A DNA stretch of 47,141 bases from an uncultured Porphyromonadaceae bacterium. GTDB lineage: Bacteria; Bacteroidota; Bacteroidia; Bacteroidales; Muribaculaceae. Below, piece after piece: positions 37,185-46,072 of the stretch. Made by a program: the position numbers and the translations under genes. Below the pieces are notes generated by a model. That model was not told the origin of the DNA and made no database searches. It saw only the letters and a list, made by a program, of their open reading frames with translations. Every line of letters starts with the position of its first letter. Within the stretch, counting starts at the first letter, position 1. The stretch lies in assembly GCA_947175205.1 (NCBI GenBank), contig CAMWLS010000015.1:1-47141 (forward strand), given 5' to 3'.

Positions 37185-37655
37185 ATGGATATCGCAAAGC
37201 TGCTGAATTATTCTTCTGTAGGTTATAAGGCTTCTGAAAGTCCCGATGGTTATGTATATAAAACGTTCCTGAAAGTCAGGGATTATGAAGTGGATGCAGA
37301 AGGAATAGTAAATAATGCTAACTATTTACATTACCTTGAGCATACAAGACACGAATTCTGTAATTGGGCTGGATTATCTTTCAAAGAGATGCACTTATCC
37401 GGATTAGACCCCGTCCTTCGCAAAGTTACTATAACCTATCTCCATCCATTAACTCTTGGTCAATGGATGGAGAGCAGAGTGCGTATAGCTCGCAGAGGTC
37501 CTGTCTTTGTATTCTTACAAGATATCTTTACTCTGGAGGGTGAAGCTGTTGTAAAAGCGGAGGTTGAGGTTGTTTGCTTGAAGAACGGTGTTTTGAGTAG
37601 AGGCCATGAACTGGTAGACGCCTTCAAAGATTATTTTTATGAACAAGGCAGTTGA
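37185..37655 (+). CDS. Hotdog-fold acyl-CoA thioesterase (YbgC/4-HBT family)
   Basis: 156 residues. The hotdog motif region is VRDYEVDAEGIVNNANYLHYLEHTRHEF (residues about 32-60), with D and N/H positions as in YbgC-type thioesterases, followed by an antiparallel sheet (VTITYLHPLTLGQWMESRVRI). It hydrolyses acyl-CoA esters; the natural substrate is unknown. Its 3' end overlaps dprA by 17 bases, so it is transcribed with it. Confidence 0.85.
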   Translation: MDIAKLLNYSSVGYKASESPDGYVYKTFLKVRDYEVDAEGIVNNANYLHYLEHTRHEFCNWAGLSFKEMHLSGLDPVLRKVTITYLHPLTLGQWMESRVRIARRGPVFVFLQDIFTLEGEAVVKAEVEVVCLKNGVLSRGHELVDAFKDYFYEQGS

Positions 37656-38769
37656 CCCAATAAGCGTAAGTGCTATCCGTGAACTAGCCTTCTCTCAGCT
37701 TAAGGGATTGAATCTTGGAACGGCAAGAGAACTGCTTAACCGCATCGGCTCTATTGATAATTTTTTTGACTATCCGACCAACGAACTACAGCGGCTAAGC
37801 GGTCTCTCGCCAAAGCACTGTTCAGATACTGTCAGAAAGGAGTTATTAGCTAAGGCAGCAGAGGAAGCCACATTTATTGAGCAGAATAGAATAAGAAGTA
37901 TCAGCTTTAACTCAAAAGAGTACCCTACTCTACTTTCTGAATGTAACGATGCACCGGCAATGCTTTTTCTTTTCGGGACAGTTAATCCAAATAATCATAG
38001 AATGATTTCAGTAGTGGGTACAAGGCACGCTACAGCTGTTGGCTTAGAATGGACATCACGCTTTATAAGCGATTTGGGTAAATTATGTCCGGATGTATTG
38101 ATTGTTAGCGGGTTAGCATATGGAATTGATATTGCTGCTCATAGGGCTGCTATCAATGCCGGTTTGAAGACCGTAGCCGTAATGGCCCATGGACTGAATA
38201 TGATTTATCCTGCGGATCATCGCAAGTATGCTAAGGATATAATAAATGCTGGTGGCGGTATCTTGACTGAATATTTAAGTTCTGCTCAAGTCCACAAAGG
38301 AAATTTCTTGGCGCGGAACAGAATAGTTGCCGGGATTTCTTGTGCCTCTATTATCGTGGAAAGTGATATGCGAGGAGGTGCAATGACAACTGCACGCATA
38401 GCCGGTGAATACAATCGTGAGGTATTTGCGGTTCCGGGACGTCCCACCGACCGCTATAATCGTGGATGTAATGAACTTATAGCTACTAATAGAGCCAACT
38501 TGGTAAGAGACGCTGCTGACTTTATGGAGTTTATGGGCTGGGAAAGTAAAGCCATAGAAGGTAAGCAACAGGAACTATTTCTGCAGCTTCCTCCGCATAA
38601 ACAACAGATTATTGATTTCCTACAGCAACATCCTGACTCAACAGTAAATGACATGTGCTTCGCATTAAGTAAGCCATATCAGGAACTCTCACGCATTCTT
38701 TTTGAGCTTGAAATGGATAATAAAGTAATTGCATTACCGGGCTCAAAATATGCTATATTAGGATATTGA
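37639..38769 (+). CDS. dprA: DNA-processing protein DprA
   Basis: 376 residues. N-terminal HhH/SAM-like domain, Rossmann-fold core (ISVVGTRHATAVG; VSGLAYGIDIAAHRAA; FLARNRIVAGISCASIIVESDMRGGAMTTARIAGEYNREVFAVPG) and a C-terminal winged helix. It binds incoming single-stranded DNA and loads RecA in natural transformation. DprA is also found in bacteria not known to be competent, and no other competence gene is present here. Confidence 0.95.
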   Translation: MNKAVDPISVSAIRELAFSQLKGLNLGTARELLNRIGSIDNFFDYPTNELQRLSGLSPKHCSDTVRKELLAKAAEEATFIEQNRIRSISFNSKEYPTLLSECNDAPAMLFLFGTVNPNNHRMISVVGTRHATAVGLEWTSRFISDLGKLCPDVLIVSGLAYGIDIAAHRAAINAGLKTVAVMAHGLNMIYPADHRKYAKDIINAGGGILTEYLSSAQVHKGNFLARNRIVAGISCASIIVESDMRGGAMTTARIAGEYNREVFAVPGRPTDRYNRGCNELIATNRANLVRDAADFMEFMGWESKAIEGKQQELFLQLPPHKQQIIDFLQQHPDSTVNDMCFALSKPYQELSRILFELEMDNKVIALPGSKYAILGY

Positions 38770-38799
38770 CCAATACTCTTATATAGTGAAGAAGAAGAT

Positions 38800-39894
38800 A
38801 TGAAAAGATTTAAATGCCTATTTGCTGTATTCTTATTAGCCATATATGCCCATCATGGTTTTGCTCTGATAATCTTAGATTCATCAGACAATACCCCCTT
38901 AGTCCGCACTCCGGTATTTAACAGCAGTGGTACCATGCTGGGGCTTACGAATGAAAGAGGATTTATCCGGATTGAAAATTCACAATATCCAATTAAAATA
39001 AAGAGTCTTGGATATGAAGATTACATTAGCCAGAGTAAAGCAGACACTATCTGGATGCTACCGGCAGTATATCAGTTAGATGCATTGACAGTTATCCCTG
39101 TTGAACGTCCAGTTATGCGTGTGGTAAGCTATATGAGAGAGTATATGTCTATAACAAATGAAGATGACACAATCATGTCATTTACAGAATATACTGCAGA
39201 TGTCTTCATACCGGTTAAGAAGGTAAAAAAATTTAAAGCACGCAAACAGCCCAGGATACTTGCTTCAAGAACCGTCAAACGTAAGATTGATAAAGACGGC
39301 CAAGACAGTATATATAAGTCTGAATATACAGAAGATAATATTAGCTGGGCTTCTTTGCTTGAGTTCCCTGATAAACCTTTTCTCATAAAGCCATTGACTG
39401 ACGGATTAAACACCAGGATTGACACCATAGCGGGTAAATATTCAATTGCCGAGCTTAAGAAAGTAACACCGGACCATGCGTCAGTACAGACTGATCTACT
39501 TGCTGATTTCAAAAACCATTCAGTTACTCCTTTGGTTTTCAAATTATTGGGACTCACCATGGACATTGTTGAAATGCAAAGTAACTGGATTTTTAGGCCA
39601 ACAATAACCGGAGAATATTCTGTGACAGATATAATCTCAGGGACCTTCAGTTTCAAAATTAACTGTAAAGGTAAATGGCTTAAGAAAGCCCTTGACTCCA
39701 AGAAAGATGTTACCGCATATGGATATTTTGAGATATATCCCGTTAGGTCTGAATTCCTTACAGTTGAGGAGGCCAAAGCTATGATAAAGGACGATTCTAT
39801 GACAGAAAAGTTAGTGGTGAGTCCGTATGCCCCACCCCTTGACCCATCGGTTGAAGCTATAGTGGAAATAGCAAGGACAGACTCTTCCAGGTAA
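38800..39894 (+). CDS. Secreted protein with carboxypeptidase-like regulatory domain start
   Basis: 364 residues with a signal peptide (MKRFKCLFAVFLLAIYAHHG). Residues about 23-105 (LIILDSSDNTPLVRTPVFNSSGTMLGLTNERGFIRI ... IKIKSLGYEDYI) have the pattern of a CarboxypepD_reg/transthyretin-like beta-sandwich. The remainder is unidentified, rich in Lys and charged residues in the middle. It is probably periplasmic or outer-membrane associated (inference). No TonB plug or barrel follows. Confidence 0.75.
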   Translation: MKRFKCLFAVFLLAIYAHHGFALIILDSSDNTPLVRTPVFNSSGTMLGLTNERGFIRIENSQYPIKIKSLGYEDYISQSKADTIWMLPAVYQLDALTVIPVERPVMRVVSYMREYMSITNEDDTIMSFTEYTADVFIPVKKVKKFKARKQPRILASRTVKRKIDKDGQDSIYKSEYTEDNISWASLLEFPDKPFLIKPLTDGLNTRIDTIAGKYSIAELKKVTPDHASVQTDLLADFKNHSVTPLVFKLLGLTMDIVEMQSNWIFRPTITGEYSVTDIISGTFSFKINCKGKWLKKALDSKKDVTAYGYFEIYPVRSEFLTVEEAKAMIKDDSMTEKLVVSPYAPPLDPSVEAIVEIARTDSSR

Positions 39895-39943
39895 GAGCAG
39901 CTTTCATACTTAATTTTTATATCGTCCCTAAAAATCATCTATT

Positions 39944-40684
39944 ATGCCTATGTGGAACCCGTGGCATGGTTGCCACAAAATAAGTGCCGGCTGTAAACAC
40001 TGTTACGTATTTAGGGAAGATGCAGCGCGAGGTGTTACCTTATCAACAGATATGGTGCGCAAGACATCTTCTTTTAAGCTTCCGCTTAGAAAAACACGCA
40101 GTAAGGAATGGAAATTCCCTTCTGGGACTGATTTTGCGCTCTGCTTTACGTCTGATTTTCTTCTTGAAGAAGCAGATGAATGGCGCAGGGAGATATGGGA
40201 AATAATTCGCATTCGTTCTGATTGTCATTTCTTTTTCTTTACAAAAAGGATAGAAAGGCTTCCGGCTCTCCTCCCTCCTGACTGGGGAGCCGGCTACGAG
40301 AATGTATCTGTGGGATGTACTGTAGAAACACAAGACCGTGCTCAGGCGCGTCTACCCATTTTCTTGGAAATCCCCCTTAAGCATAGGACAATAGTGGTGG
40401 CACCCATGCTTCAACAGATAGATCTTACGCCGTGGTTAAACAAGGATAACATAAATGAAGTCTCAGTTGGAGGCGAATCTGGCAGATATGCCCGCCCATT
40501 GAATTATGAGTGGGTTTTGGACTTACATAGGCAATGCTTGGAAAAAGATATACCTTTTTGTTTTCATCAGACCGGTTCATATCTTCTTAAAGACAGTAAA
40601 ATTTATACTATCCCCAGACATTTACAGCACAGTCAGGCTTTGAAAGCTGGTCTTAACACAATTATATTTTATAAAATCCGGTAA
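39944..40684 (+). CDS. DUF5131 (phage Gp37/Gp68-like) family protein
   Basis: 246 residues. The start PMWNPWHGCHKISAGCKHCY is diagnostic, with three cysteines C10-X6-C17-X2-C20, resembling the radical-SAM-like CX-C-X2-C cluster of this family. A second part contains CTVETQDRAQARLP and EVSVGGESGRYARPL (a conserved GGESG stretch). The family is found in phages and chromosomes; its chemistry is unknown. The small MmcQ-like gene follows after 5 bases. Confidence 0.88.
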   Translation: MPMWNPWHGCHKISAGCKHCYVFREDAARGVTLSTDMVRKTSSFKLPLRKTRSKEWKFPSGTDFALCFTSDFLLEEADEWRREIWEIIRIRSDCHFFFFTKRIERLPALLPPDWGAGYENVSVGCTVETQDRAQARLPIFLEIPLKHRTIVVAPMLQQIDLTPWLNKDNINEVSVGGESGRYARPLNYEWVLDLHRQCLEKDIPFCFHQTGSYLLKDSKIYTIPRHLQHSQALKAGLNTIIFYKIR

Positions 40685-40689
40685 CAGAA

Positions 40690-41046
40690 ATGAATGTTGA
40701 GGAATTTAGGGATTATTGTCTTTCACTTGAGGGAGTTGATGAAAAAATCCCGTTTAGAAAATTCTCTAAGCGTTACGAGTCTATCTTGGTATTCTATGTT
40801 AAGAATCATATGTTCTGCCTTACTGATATAGATAACTTTACCTTTATTGAACTTGTCGCTTCACCTGAAACTTCTGAAAAATTACAAGACAGACATCTTG
40901 CAGTTTCTAAACCCATTAATCCCACCCTTAAGAACTGGATTCATATAGATTTAAATAAAGACTTGAGCGACAAAATAATATTTCAGCTCATAAGCAAAGC
41001 ATATGACATCATCAAATCCCGTTATGACAAGAAGTCGGTGAGCTAA
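40690..41046 (+). CDS. MmcQ/YjbR family protein
   Basis: 118 residues with the YjbR fold features: EEFRDYCLSLEGVDEKIPF near the start, a central sheet (ILVFYVKNHMFCLTDID), ELVASPE, and NWIHIDLNKDLSDKIIFQLISKAYDII at the end. The fold is similar to a DNA-binding 'double wing' but function is unproven. It is 5 bases downstream of the DUF5131 gene and co-transcribed. Confidence 0.85.
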   Translation: MNVEEFRDYCLSLEGVDEKIPFRKFSKRYESILVFYVKNHMFCLTDIDNFTFIELVASPETSEKLQDRHLAVSKPINPTLKNWIHIDLNKDLSDKIIFQLISKAYDIIKSRYDKKSVS

Positions 41047-41300
41047 TGTTGACTGTCAATTTTTGCGTAAATTATGAAAGGATCTTGCTGACTGTTATAT
41101 TGCCAAACTTCAAGATAACAGACGCTTTCGTCCCATTCATCAAATTCCTTGTTATGTCCTACTACACGGATTCCGTATGGCCTCTCAAAATAAGGATAAA
41201 TATAACCTGGAAGATAAGTGTGAGTTAAATAACAATCATTGTAATCTAATTTACATAAGTTAATCCTCAAATGGATACCAAAATCCAAATTTTTCTTTAA
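41043..41300 (-). pseudogene. Headless gene remnant, C-terminal ~85 codons
   Basis: On the minus strand, from 41300 to a TAG at 41043, the reading frame encodes ~85 residues of protein-like sequence (for example NDCYLTHTYLPGYIYPYFER and an EVWQYNSQQDPFIIYAKID ending). No start codon is available at its head; further upstream the open frame is only the antisense of the sigma gene. I see it as the tail of a gene whose front was lost where the ECF cassette begins. The family was not recognised. It fills the 300-base gap 41047-41346. Confidence 0.4.
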
Positions 41301-41306
41301 CCAACG

Positions 41307-41333
41307 GTTACGTTTCGAGGCATTATTCGTATC
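41307..41333 (+). promoter_or_regulatory. ECF-type promoter candidate
   Basis: GTTAC (41307-41311), 16-bp spacer, CGTATC (41328-41333), 13 bases before the sigma gene. No TAnnTTTG box is present. The same pattern occurs at 45844-45870, so it may be the target of the ECF factor itself (speculative). Confidence 0.3.
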
Positions 41334-41346
41334 TATAGTGTAAGCA

Positions 41347-41826
41347 ATGAAAACAGATAGCCTGACATATTCCTTTCTGGCACTTCGTGACAAGCTGCAC
41401 CGTAGCGCTCTTGGGTTCCTCAAAAACGATGAGGATGCCAAAGATGCTGTACAGGATACATTCTTCAACCTGTACAGAGACGGGGCAGTAAAAACAGATA
41501 AAGAGGCCCGTAACAAACTGTTTGCAGTTCTGAGAAATGTATGTATTGACAAACTTAGAAAACCACGGACATTATCGTTGGATGAAACCATCATAAATAA
41601 ACAAGATGTAAATATTGCATCATATGAGGATATTGAAAAATATGAGTATTTTCTGACTAAAGGGCTCACCGAAATTCAAAGAAAAATATATTGCCATGTC
41701 ACTCACGATGGTATGGAATATGAGGATATTGCCCGGGCACTCCATATTTCTGTTGAAGCTGTCCGGATGAATATGAGCCGGGCCAGAAAAAAGATTCGTG
41801 ATAACTATAAACGACTTGAAAAATGA
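41347..41826 (+). CDS. ECF-type RNA polymerase sigma factor
   Basis: 159 residues. Region 2 (KLHRSALGFLKNDEDAKDAVQDTFFNLYRD) and region 4 HTH (LTEIQRKIYCHVTHDGMEYEDIARALHISVEAVRMNMSRARKKI) are both present, with no region 1 or 3, so it is a group 4 (ECF) sigma. It heads a four-gene unit in which each start overlaps the preceding stop; the next gene is probably its anti-sigma factor. Confidence 0.92.
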   Translation: MKTDSLTYSFLALRDKLHRSALGFLKNDEDAKDAVQDTFFNLYRDGAVKTDKEARNKLFAVLRNVCIDKLRKPRTLSLDETIINKQDVNIASYEDIEKYEYFLTKGLTEIQRKIYCHVTHDGMEYEDIARALHISVEAVRMNMSRARKKIRDNYKRLEK

Positions 41827-42320
41827 AAGAGAAAGATCATATACTAACCCTGCAAGAAACTGAGCAGCTCTGCCATCAGTACATGGATTGTAGATTATCC
41901 GTGCTTGAGGAAACGGAACTCAGATATTTTTTAACTCAGGTTGACTACCACTCCGTCTTGATAGATGAGGTACGCGAGATTATGAATATTGACACCTATT
42001 TTGCAGACAAAAATATAATTGAAGCAGGTAAGAAGTTGTCGCCTAAATGGGTGAGGTATATGAGTATGGCAGCTTCCATTGCTGTTGTAATTTGTATCAG
42101 TCTGTTTTTTATAAAGACTTCCTCATCTGAATCAGTAGAACCACAATCATATTATATTGCCTATGTGGATGGCCATCTCCTAAGCGATGAGGAGGCTCAA
42201 TTACAAGTTGAGGAAGCAAAAAAATCTGCAGATGATTTTATAAAAAAAATGGAAGAACTGGAAGCTCATGAACAAGAAATGATAGATGATTTTTTTTACG
42301 AAAATAACTTAGAAGTATGA
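41823..42320 (+). CDS. Single-pass membrane protein, probable anti-sigma factor
   Basis: 165 residues: about 80 soluble N-terminal residues, one transmembrane segment (YMSMAASIAVVICISLFFI, about residues 78-98) and an acidic helical C-terminal end (about 130-160). The N-terminal LETETELRYFL-type segment resembles the short cytoplasmic part of Bacteroidota anti-sigma proteins, but no FecR or zinc-binding HxxxCxxC motif is seen. It overlaps the sigma gene by 4 bases, which argues for a partner role. Confidence 0.7.
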   Translation: MKEKDHILTLQETEQLCHQYMDCRLSVLEETELRYFLTQVDYHSVLIDEVREIMNIDTYFADKNIIEAGKKLSPKWVRYMSMAASIAVVICISLFFIKTSSSESVEPQSYYIAYVDGHLLSDEEAQLQVEEAKKSADDFIKKMEELEAHEQEMIDDFFYENNLEV

Positions 42321-42703
42321 AAAGGTTTGTAATTATATTCTCACTCGCATTAGTTTCGTTGATTGCAAATGCCAAGTCGCCTCAAATATTAGTAGAGCAG
42401 CTTTTTGATGGTAGATACAACCAAGAAAAGACCGTACGAACATTTATTTCCAAAGATAACGGCACATATTTTAGGATGCTCCAGGTAAATAATAATTCTG
42501 CAATTGTTAAGAAAATTGCTGAGACACTGGCTAAAGACAAGACCAAAACCACGAGATTTTCTGAACAGACCGGAGCCGGTGGGAGTTCAACTATTATTAA
42601 GATAATAAATAATGGTGAGACAATTGATATCGGCTTTCAGCAAGACCCTTCCGGAAACTCTGCCACACTTTTTATTAAAGGCCCTGAAAAGGCATTCAAG
42701 TAA
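42317..42703 (+). CDS. Small secreted protein, possibly DUF6108-like
   Basis: 128 residues with a signal peptide ending around ANAKS. The mature protein (LVEQLFDGRYNQEKTVRTFI ... TIIKIINNGETIDIGF ...) resembles the small Bacteroidota secreted proteins that accompany ECF sigma factors; I believe DUF6108, not certain. Overlaps the preceding gene by 4 bases, so it is part of the cassette. Function unknown. Confidence 0.65.
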   Translation: MKRFVIIFSLALVSLIANAKSPQILVEQLFDGRYNQEKTVRTFISKDNGTYFRMLQVNNNSAIVKKIAETLAKDKTKTTRFSEQTGAGGSSTIIKIINNGETIDIGFQQDPSGNSATLFIKGPEKAFK

Positions 42704-42732
42704 ACACGTTGTAAACAAGTAAACCACTAAAT

Positions 42733-44871
42733 ATGAGAAAGATATTTTTGCTGCTCTTAGGAGTGGCAGCACTACCTATATGCCTTTTCGCACAAGAAAC
42801 AACCGATTCCATTCTGACTGCCTGGGAGAAGGAATTAGAATTAAAAGAGTTTGTTGTGGTAGCGCATAGACCTGTACTAAAACAAGCATCTGACCGTATA
42901 GTGTATCTCACAAAAAACGATCCGTATGCCTTAGGATTGAACGGAGTGCAATTACTTGACCGTATACCCCGTGTGTCCGTTACTAATGACCAGGTCCGTG
43001 TTGCAGGAAAAGCATCAGTAAAGTATATTATTGACGGACACCTTCTTGAAATGCCGGAAGAGGCTATAGCCCTGCGCCTTAAGAATCTTCAGTCTGAAGG
43101 TATTGAAAAGATTGAGCTTATAACTACTCCTCCGGCTAAATATGAAGCTGCCGCTAATATTGCCTACATAAGCATAACTACACGTAACGAATCCCATGGA
43201 ACGCGAGGAAACATCTGGGGGAATGGAACGTTTCGTGAAGACTTCAGTTACCTTATGGGGGGAAATTTAAGTCACACTAATAAAAAGATAGAACTGTCTG
43301 CTGATGCAGGTTGGCAAGACTCTAAAGGTATAAACGATGTTGAAAGAATATATTCTTTCAAAGACTATATCCGTACATCTACCCGCACAAACCGTTTTAC
43401 GAATCGTAATCTTGGAGCCAACGGACTTATCAAATATAAATTCAACAACAGTGTGAGCATAGGAGTAATTGTGAATTATACCATGTTACAACTTAAAAGC
43501 AATATACTGGACAAGACTATGGACAATGGTAATTTATCATACTCTAATAATGGTTCTCCAACTCGCCCTAACAATGCGGTTACACTCACAGCCTTTGGTG
43601 ACTGGGCGTTAGATAGCAAAGGGAAGACTCTGAGTCTGACTTATAACTTCTTTAACCGTCATACCCATTCGTTTTCTGATGTTTCTACCTGGCAGAATGA
43701 GGCCATTGAAACAAGACTTACTGATGAAGGAGTAAATAACTATCTCATTCATTCTGTGAAACTGGATGCATCACTGCCTTTTTCCTCATTCAGGTTATAC
43801 GCCGGAGCAGCATACACCGGAATCAGCAATTGCACTGATATACGTATCAATGATTTAATTGACGGTACATGGATGAACAATCCTTTACAGAGCAACACTT
43901 TCAGTTATGACGAAAGAACTGCTGCAGTTTATCTAAGCACGGAAAAGAACTTCTTAAACTGTCTCTTTGGCAAGCTGGGACTGAGATATGAACATACAGA
44001 TGTCAATGGTATTCAGTATATAGAAAACCATCACCACAATAACAGCTACGGCTATATTTTTCCATCGCTGAACTTAAGCTGGAACAATCCCAATTATGGA
44101 CGGACGTCAGTGTCTTATTCCATGGGAATCACACGCCCTAATTTCGGAGATCTCAATCCATTCAGGTATTATACCACGGTGAAGGACTATTTCTCAGGTA
44201 ATCCGTATCTGGTGCCCAGCATCTTACATAACGCTGAAATAAACTATAGCTTCAAGGGATTCTACGCAGTTCTGTATAACTCATATAACCATAATGCCAT
44301 AGGATATATTACAAGATTTAATTCCGATGGAAGTCAATATACACTTCCGGAAAATTGTCTGAACACTAATAAAACCGGTCTTTACGTCTCGTTTAACCGT
44401 TCGTTGTTCACATGGTGGAATATGAATATTGGCGGTGAGGTGTTTCACTCATCAGCAAAATCTAAAGTCCCGGATTTCAAGGAAGCTAACGTCCATGGGT
44501 GGAGTGGCAAGCTTGAGCTAAACACTTCCTGGATGCTCAACAGACAGAAGTCTTTGATATTTAATCTACGCTTCAGTCATTACTTCCCGTGGAAGGACCG
44601 GATGATACATTACTCATCAATATCTTTGATAGGCTGTGACATACGCTATGCTTTACTCAATAATCGCCTTAACTTAGCTCTTGCTGTAAACGACCCATAT
44701 GGGTGGAACATTACAAAATCCAAGGCTTGCTATACAAATTATGTACTGAACACGCGAAATAATATTCATTCACATGCAGTCACATTCAGAGTATCTTGGT
44801 CAATCGGGAGAGTTAAAGTAAACAATGTATACCGCGATAGCAAAGAAAGAGAATCTCAACGTACAAATTAA
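42733..44871 (+). CDS. Outer-membrane plug-and-barrel protein (TonB-receptor-like)
   Basis: 712 residues, signal peptide to FAQE. A plug domain at about residues 35-155 contains LLDRIPRVSVTNDQVRVAGKASVKYIIDG and IEKIELITTPPAKYEA; a large barrel follows. There is no CarboxypepD_reg domain and I see no TonB box, so it fits the OMP_b-brl_3 group rather than a SusC. It is 29 bases downstream of the small secreted protein and presumably under the same ECF factor. Substrate unknown. Confidence 0.88.
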   Translation: MRKIFLLLLGVAALPICLFAQETTDSILTAWEKELELKEFVVVAHRPVLKQASDRIVYLTKNDPYALGLNGVQLLDRIPRVSVTNDQVRVAGKASVKYIIDGHLLEMPEEAIALRLKNLQSEGIEKIELITTPPAKYEAAANIAYISITTRNESHGTRGNIWGNGTFREDFSYLMGGNLSHTNKKIELSADAGWQDSKGINDVERIYSFKDYIRTSTRTNRFTNRNLGANGLIKYKFNNSVSIGVIVNYTMLQLKSNILDKTMDNGNLSYSNNGSPTRPNNAVTLTAFGDWALDSKGKTLSLTYNFFNRHTHSFSDVSTWQNEAIETRLTDEGVNNYLIHSVKLDASLPFSSFRLYAGAAYTGISNCTDIRINDLIDGTWMNNPLQSNTFSYDERTAAVYLSTEKNFLNCLFGKLGLRYEHTDVNGIQYIENHHHNNSYGYIFPSLNLSWNNPNYGRTSVSYSMGITRPNFGDLNPFRYYTTVKDYFSGNPYLVPSILHNAEINYSFKGFYAVLYNSYNHNAIGYITRFNSDGSQYTLPENCLNTNKTGLYVSFNRSLFTWWNMNIGGEVFHSSAKSKVPDFKEANVHGWSGKLELNTSWMLNRQKSLIFNLRFSHYFPWKDRMIHYSSISLIGCDIRYALLNNRLNLALAVNDPYGWNITKSKACYTNYVLNTRNNIHSHAVTFRVSWSIGRVKVNNVYRDSKERESQRTN

Positions 44872-44886
44872 TTATTCATGCAAGTT

Positions 44887-44918
44887 AGAGGCTGTACCGA
44901 ATTAGGCACAGTCTCTTT
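44887..44918 (+). terminator. Rho-independent terminator after the barrel gene
   Basis: AGAGGCTGT (44887-44895) pairs with ACAGTCTCT (44908-44916) with one G-T wobble and an inner CC/GG, followed by TTTGCC. It ends the ECF cassette. Confidence 0.6.
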
Positions 44919-45080
44919 GCCATGGTAATACTTGCTAATCGCACAGATAATGATATTCCCTACTCACTTGGAATTATAAATGATTAAACTCGTATTTCCA
45001 ACATAGCATATAAAAGACACTCTGTTGTAACCACTTGCGCATGTTATTGAAATTACCTATTTTTACAGTTTAAAACTATA

Positions 45081-45737
45081 ATGGGAACTATCATGAACGA
45101 AGAATACAAAGTGCTTCTCATAAATGGAAGCCCAAAAATCAGCGGCTGCACCGCACGTGCACTTGATGAGGTTGAGAAAACCTTGAATGAAAACGGAGTT
45201 AAGACTGAGCGCATTGAAGCCGGAATCAAGGATATCAGAGGCTGTATAGCATGTAACTATTGTCGTACTCATGGCAAGTGCGTGTTTAATGATATTGTGA
45301 ATGAAACAGCGCCTAAACTTGCAGAAGCTGATGGACTGATAATAGGTTCTCCGGTTTATTACGCTGGCTCTAATGGGCAGGTCCTTGCTCTACTTGACCG
45401 CTTGTTTTACAGCACTGCCGGAACAATAAACCTGAATCAGAAAGTTGGAGCAGCTGTCATATCATCGCGACGTGCCGGAAGTACGTCTGCTTTTGATGAA
45501 ATTAATAAATATTTCACTATTTCTTCAATGCCTGTTGTATCATCAACATATTGGAATGAAGTTCATGGCTTTACTGCAGATGATGTTGAAGATGATCTTG
45601 AAGGTCTCCAGACAATGAGGAATCTTGGCCGTAATATGGCTTTTCTGATTAAAGCTATCAGAGCTCAGAAGCAAAAAGAAGGACTTCCGGAACAAGAACG
45701 CGAAAAGTGGACAAACTTCCACACTGAGCAGAGATAA
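45081..45737 (+). CDS. Iron-sulfur flavoprotein, NADPH-dependent FMN reductase family
   Basis: 218 residues (start 45081, or 45093 giving MNEEYKV). Flavodoxin-like N-terminus VLLINGSPKISGCTARAL (FMN phosphate site) and a compact cluster GCIACNYCRTHGKC: C55-X2-C58-X2-C61-X5-C67, as in iron-sulfur flavoproteins. Then ADGLIIGSPVYYAGSNGQV. It is an electron-transfer flavoprotein of unknown partner. It stands alone between terminator and small ORFs. Confidence 0.88.
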   Translation: MGTIMNEEYKVLLINGSPKISGCTARALDEVEKTLNENGVKTERIEAGIKDIRGCIACNYCRTHGKCVFNDIVNETAPKLAEADGLIIGSPVYYAGSNGQVLALLDRLFYSTAGTINLNQKVGAAVISSRRAGSTSAFDEINKYFTISSMPVVSSTYWNEVHGFTADDVEDDLEGLQTMRNLGRNMAFLIKAIRAQKQKEGLPEQEREKWTNFHTEQR

Positions 45738-45843
45738 AAATATCCTTGGGCAGAGTAAAGTTCAGCCTTCATATCTGCAGGGCAATTTATAATATATTTT
45801 TACTTCTTAGGTTGTAACTTAGCCCGCTGACTATATGAAACGA

Positions 45844-45870
45844 GTTACCATTAACAACCTCTCATCGTAT
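45844..45870 (+). promoter_or_regulatory. Second copy of the ECF-like promoter pattern
   Basis: GTTAC (45844-45848), 17-bp spacer, CGTAT (45866-45870). It matches the element before the ECF sigma gene (GTTAC-N16-CGTATC) and lies just before the short ORF at 45875/45890. Chance cannot be excluded. Confidence 0.2.
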
Positions 45871-45874
45871 TATT

Positions 45875-46072
45875 TTGCTTATACTAATTATGGAAATCAA
45901 GAATGGTAGATATAAGATTACAGGGAGAGATATATGTCTTGTAGTTGGGATAATGATGGTTTTTGCCGGAATTTATTGGATGTGGTTTAACAACTCTGAA
46001 GACTCATCATCTACTGCATGCTGTTGTTTTTGTACCGCCGCAATACTCTTACTTAACAGGTCACGGAAGTAA
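45875..46072 (+). CDS. Short hydrophobic ORF, uncertain
   Basis: 65 codons from 45875 or 60 from 45890. The N-terminal MEIKNGRYKITGRDICLVVG looks like a genuine small membrane protein start with one transmembrane helix up to about position 45985. The second half is Ser- and Cys-rich and is antisense to the minus-strand ORF at 45973-46107, so the real C-terminus may be lost. Existence uncertain. Confidence 0.3.
   Translation: MLILIMEIKNGRYKITGRDICLVVGIMMVFAGIYWMWFNNSEDSSSTACCCFCTAAILLLNRSRK

Noticed and set aside
39129-39938. 269-codon minus-strand frame
   Set aside because: Antisense to the secreted protein at 38800-39894, which has a signal peptide; the antisense has no domain.
41301-41669. 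N-terminal part of a 208-codon minus-strand frame
   Set aside because: It is antisense to the well-supported ECF sigma gene and has Ser/Leu-rich shadow composition; only the part from 41300 to 41043 looks like protein.
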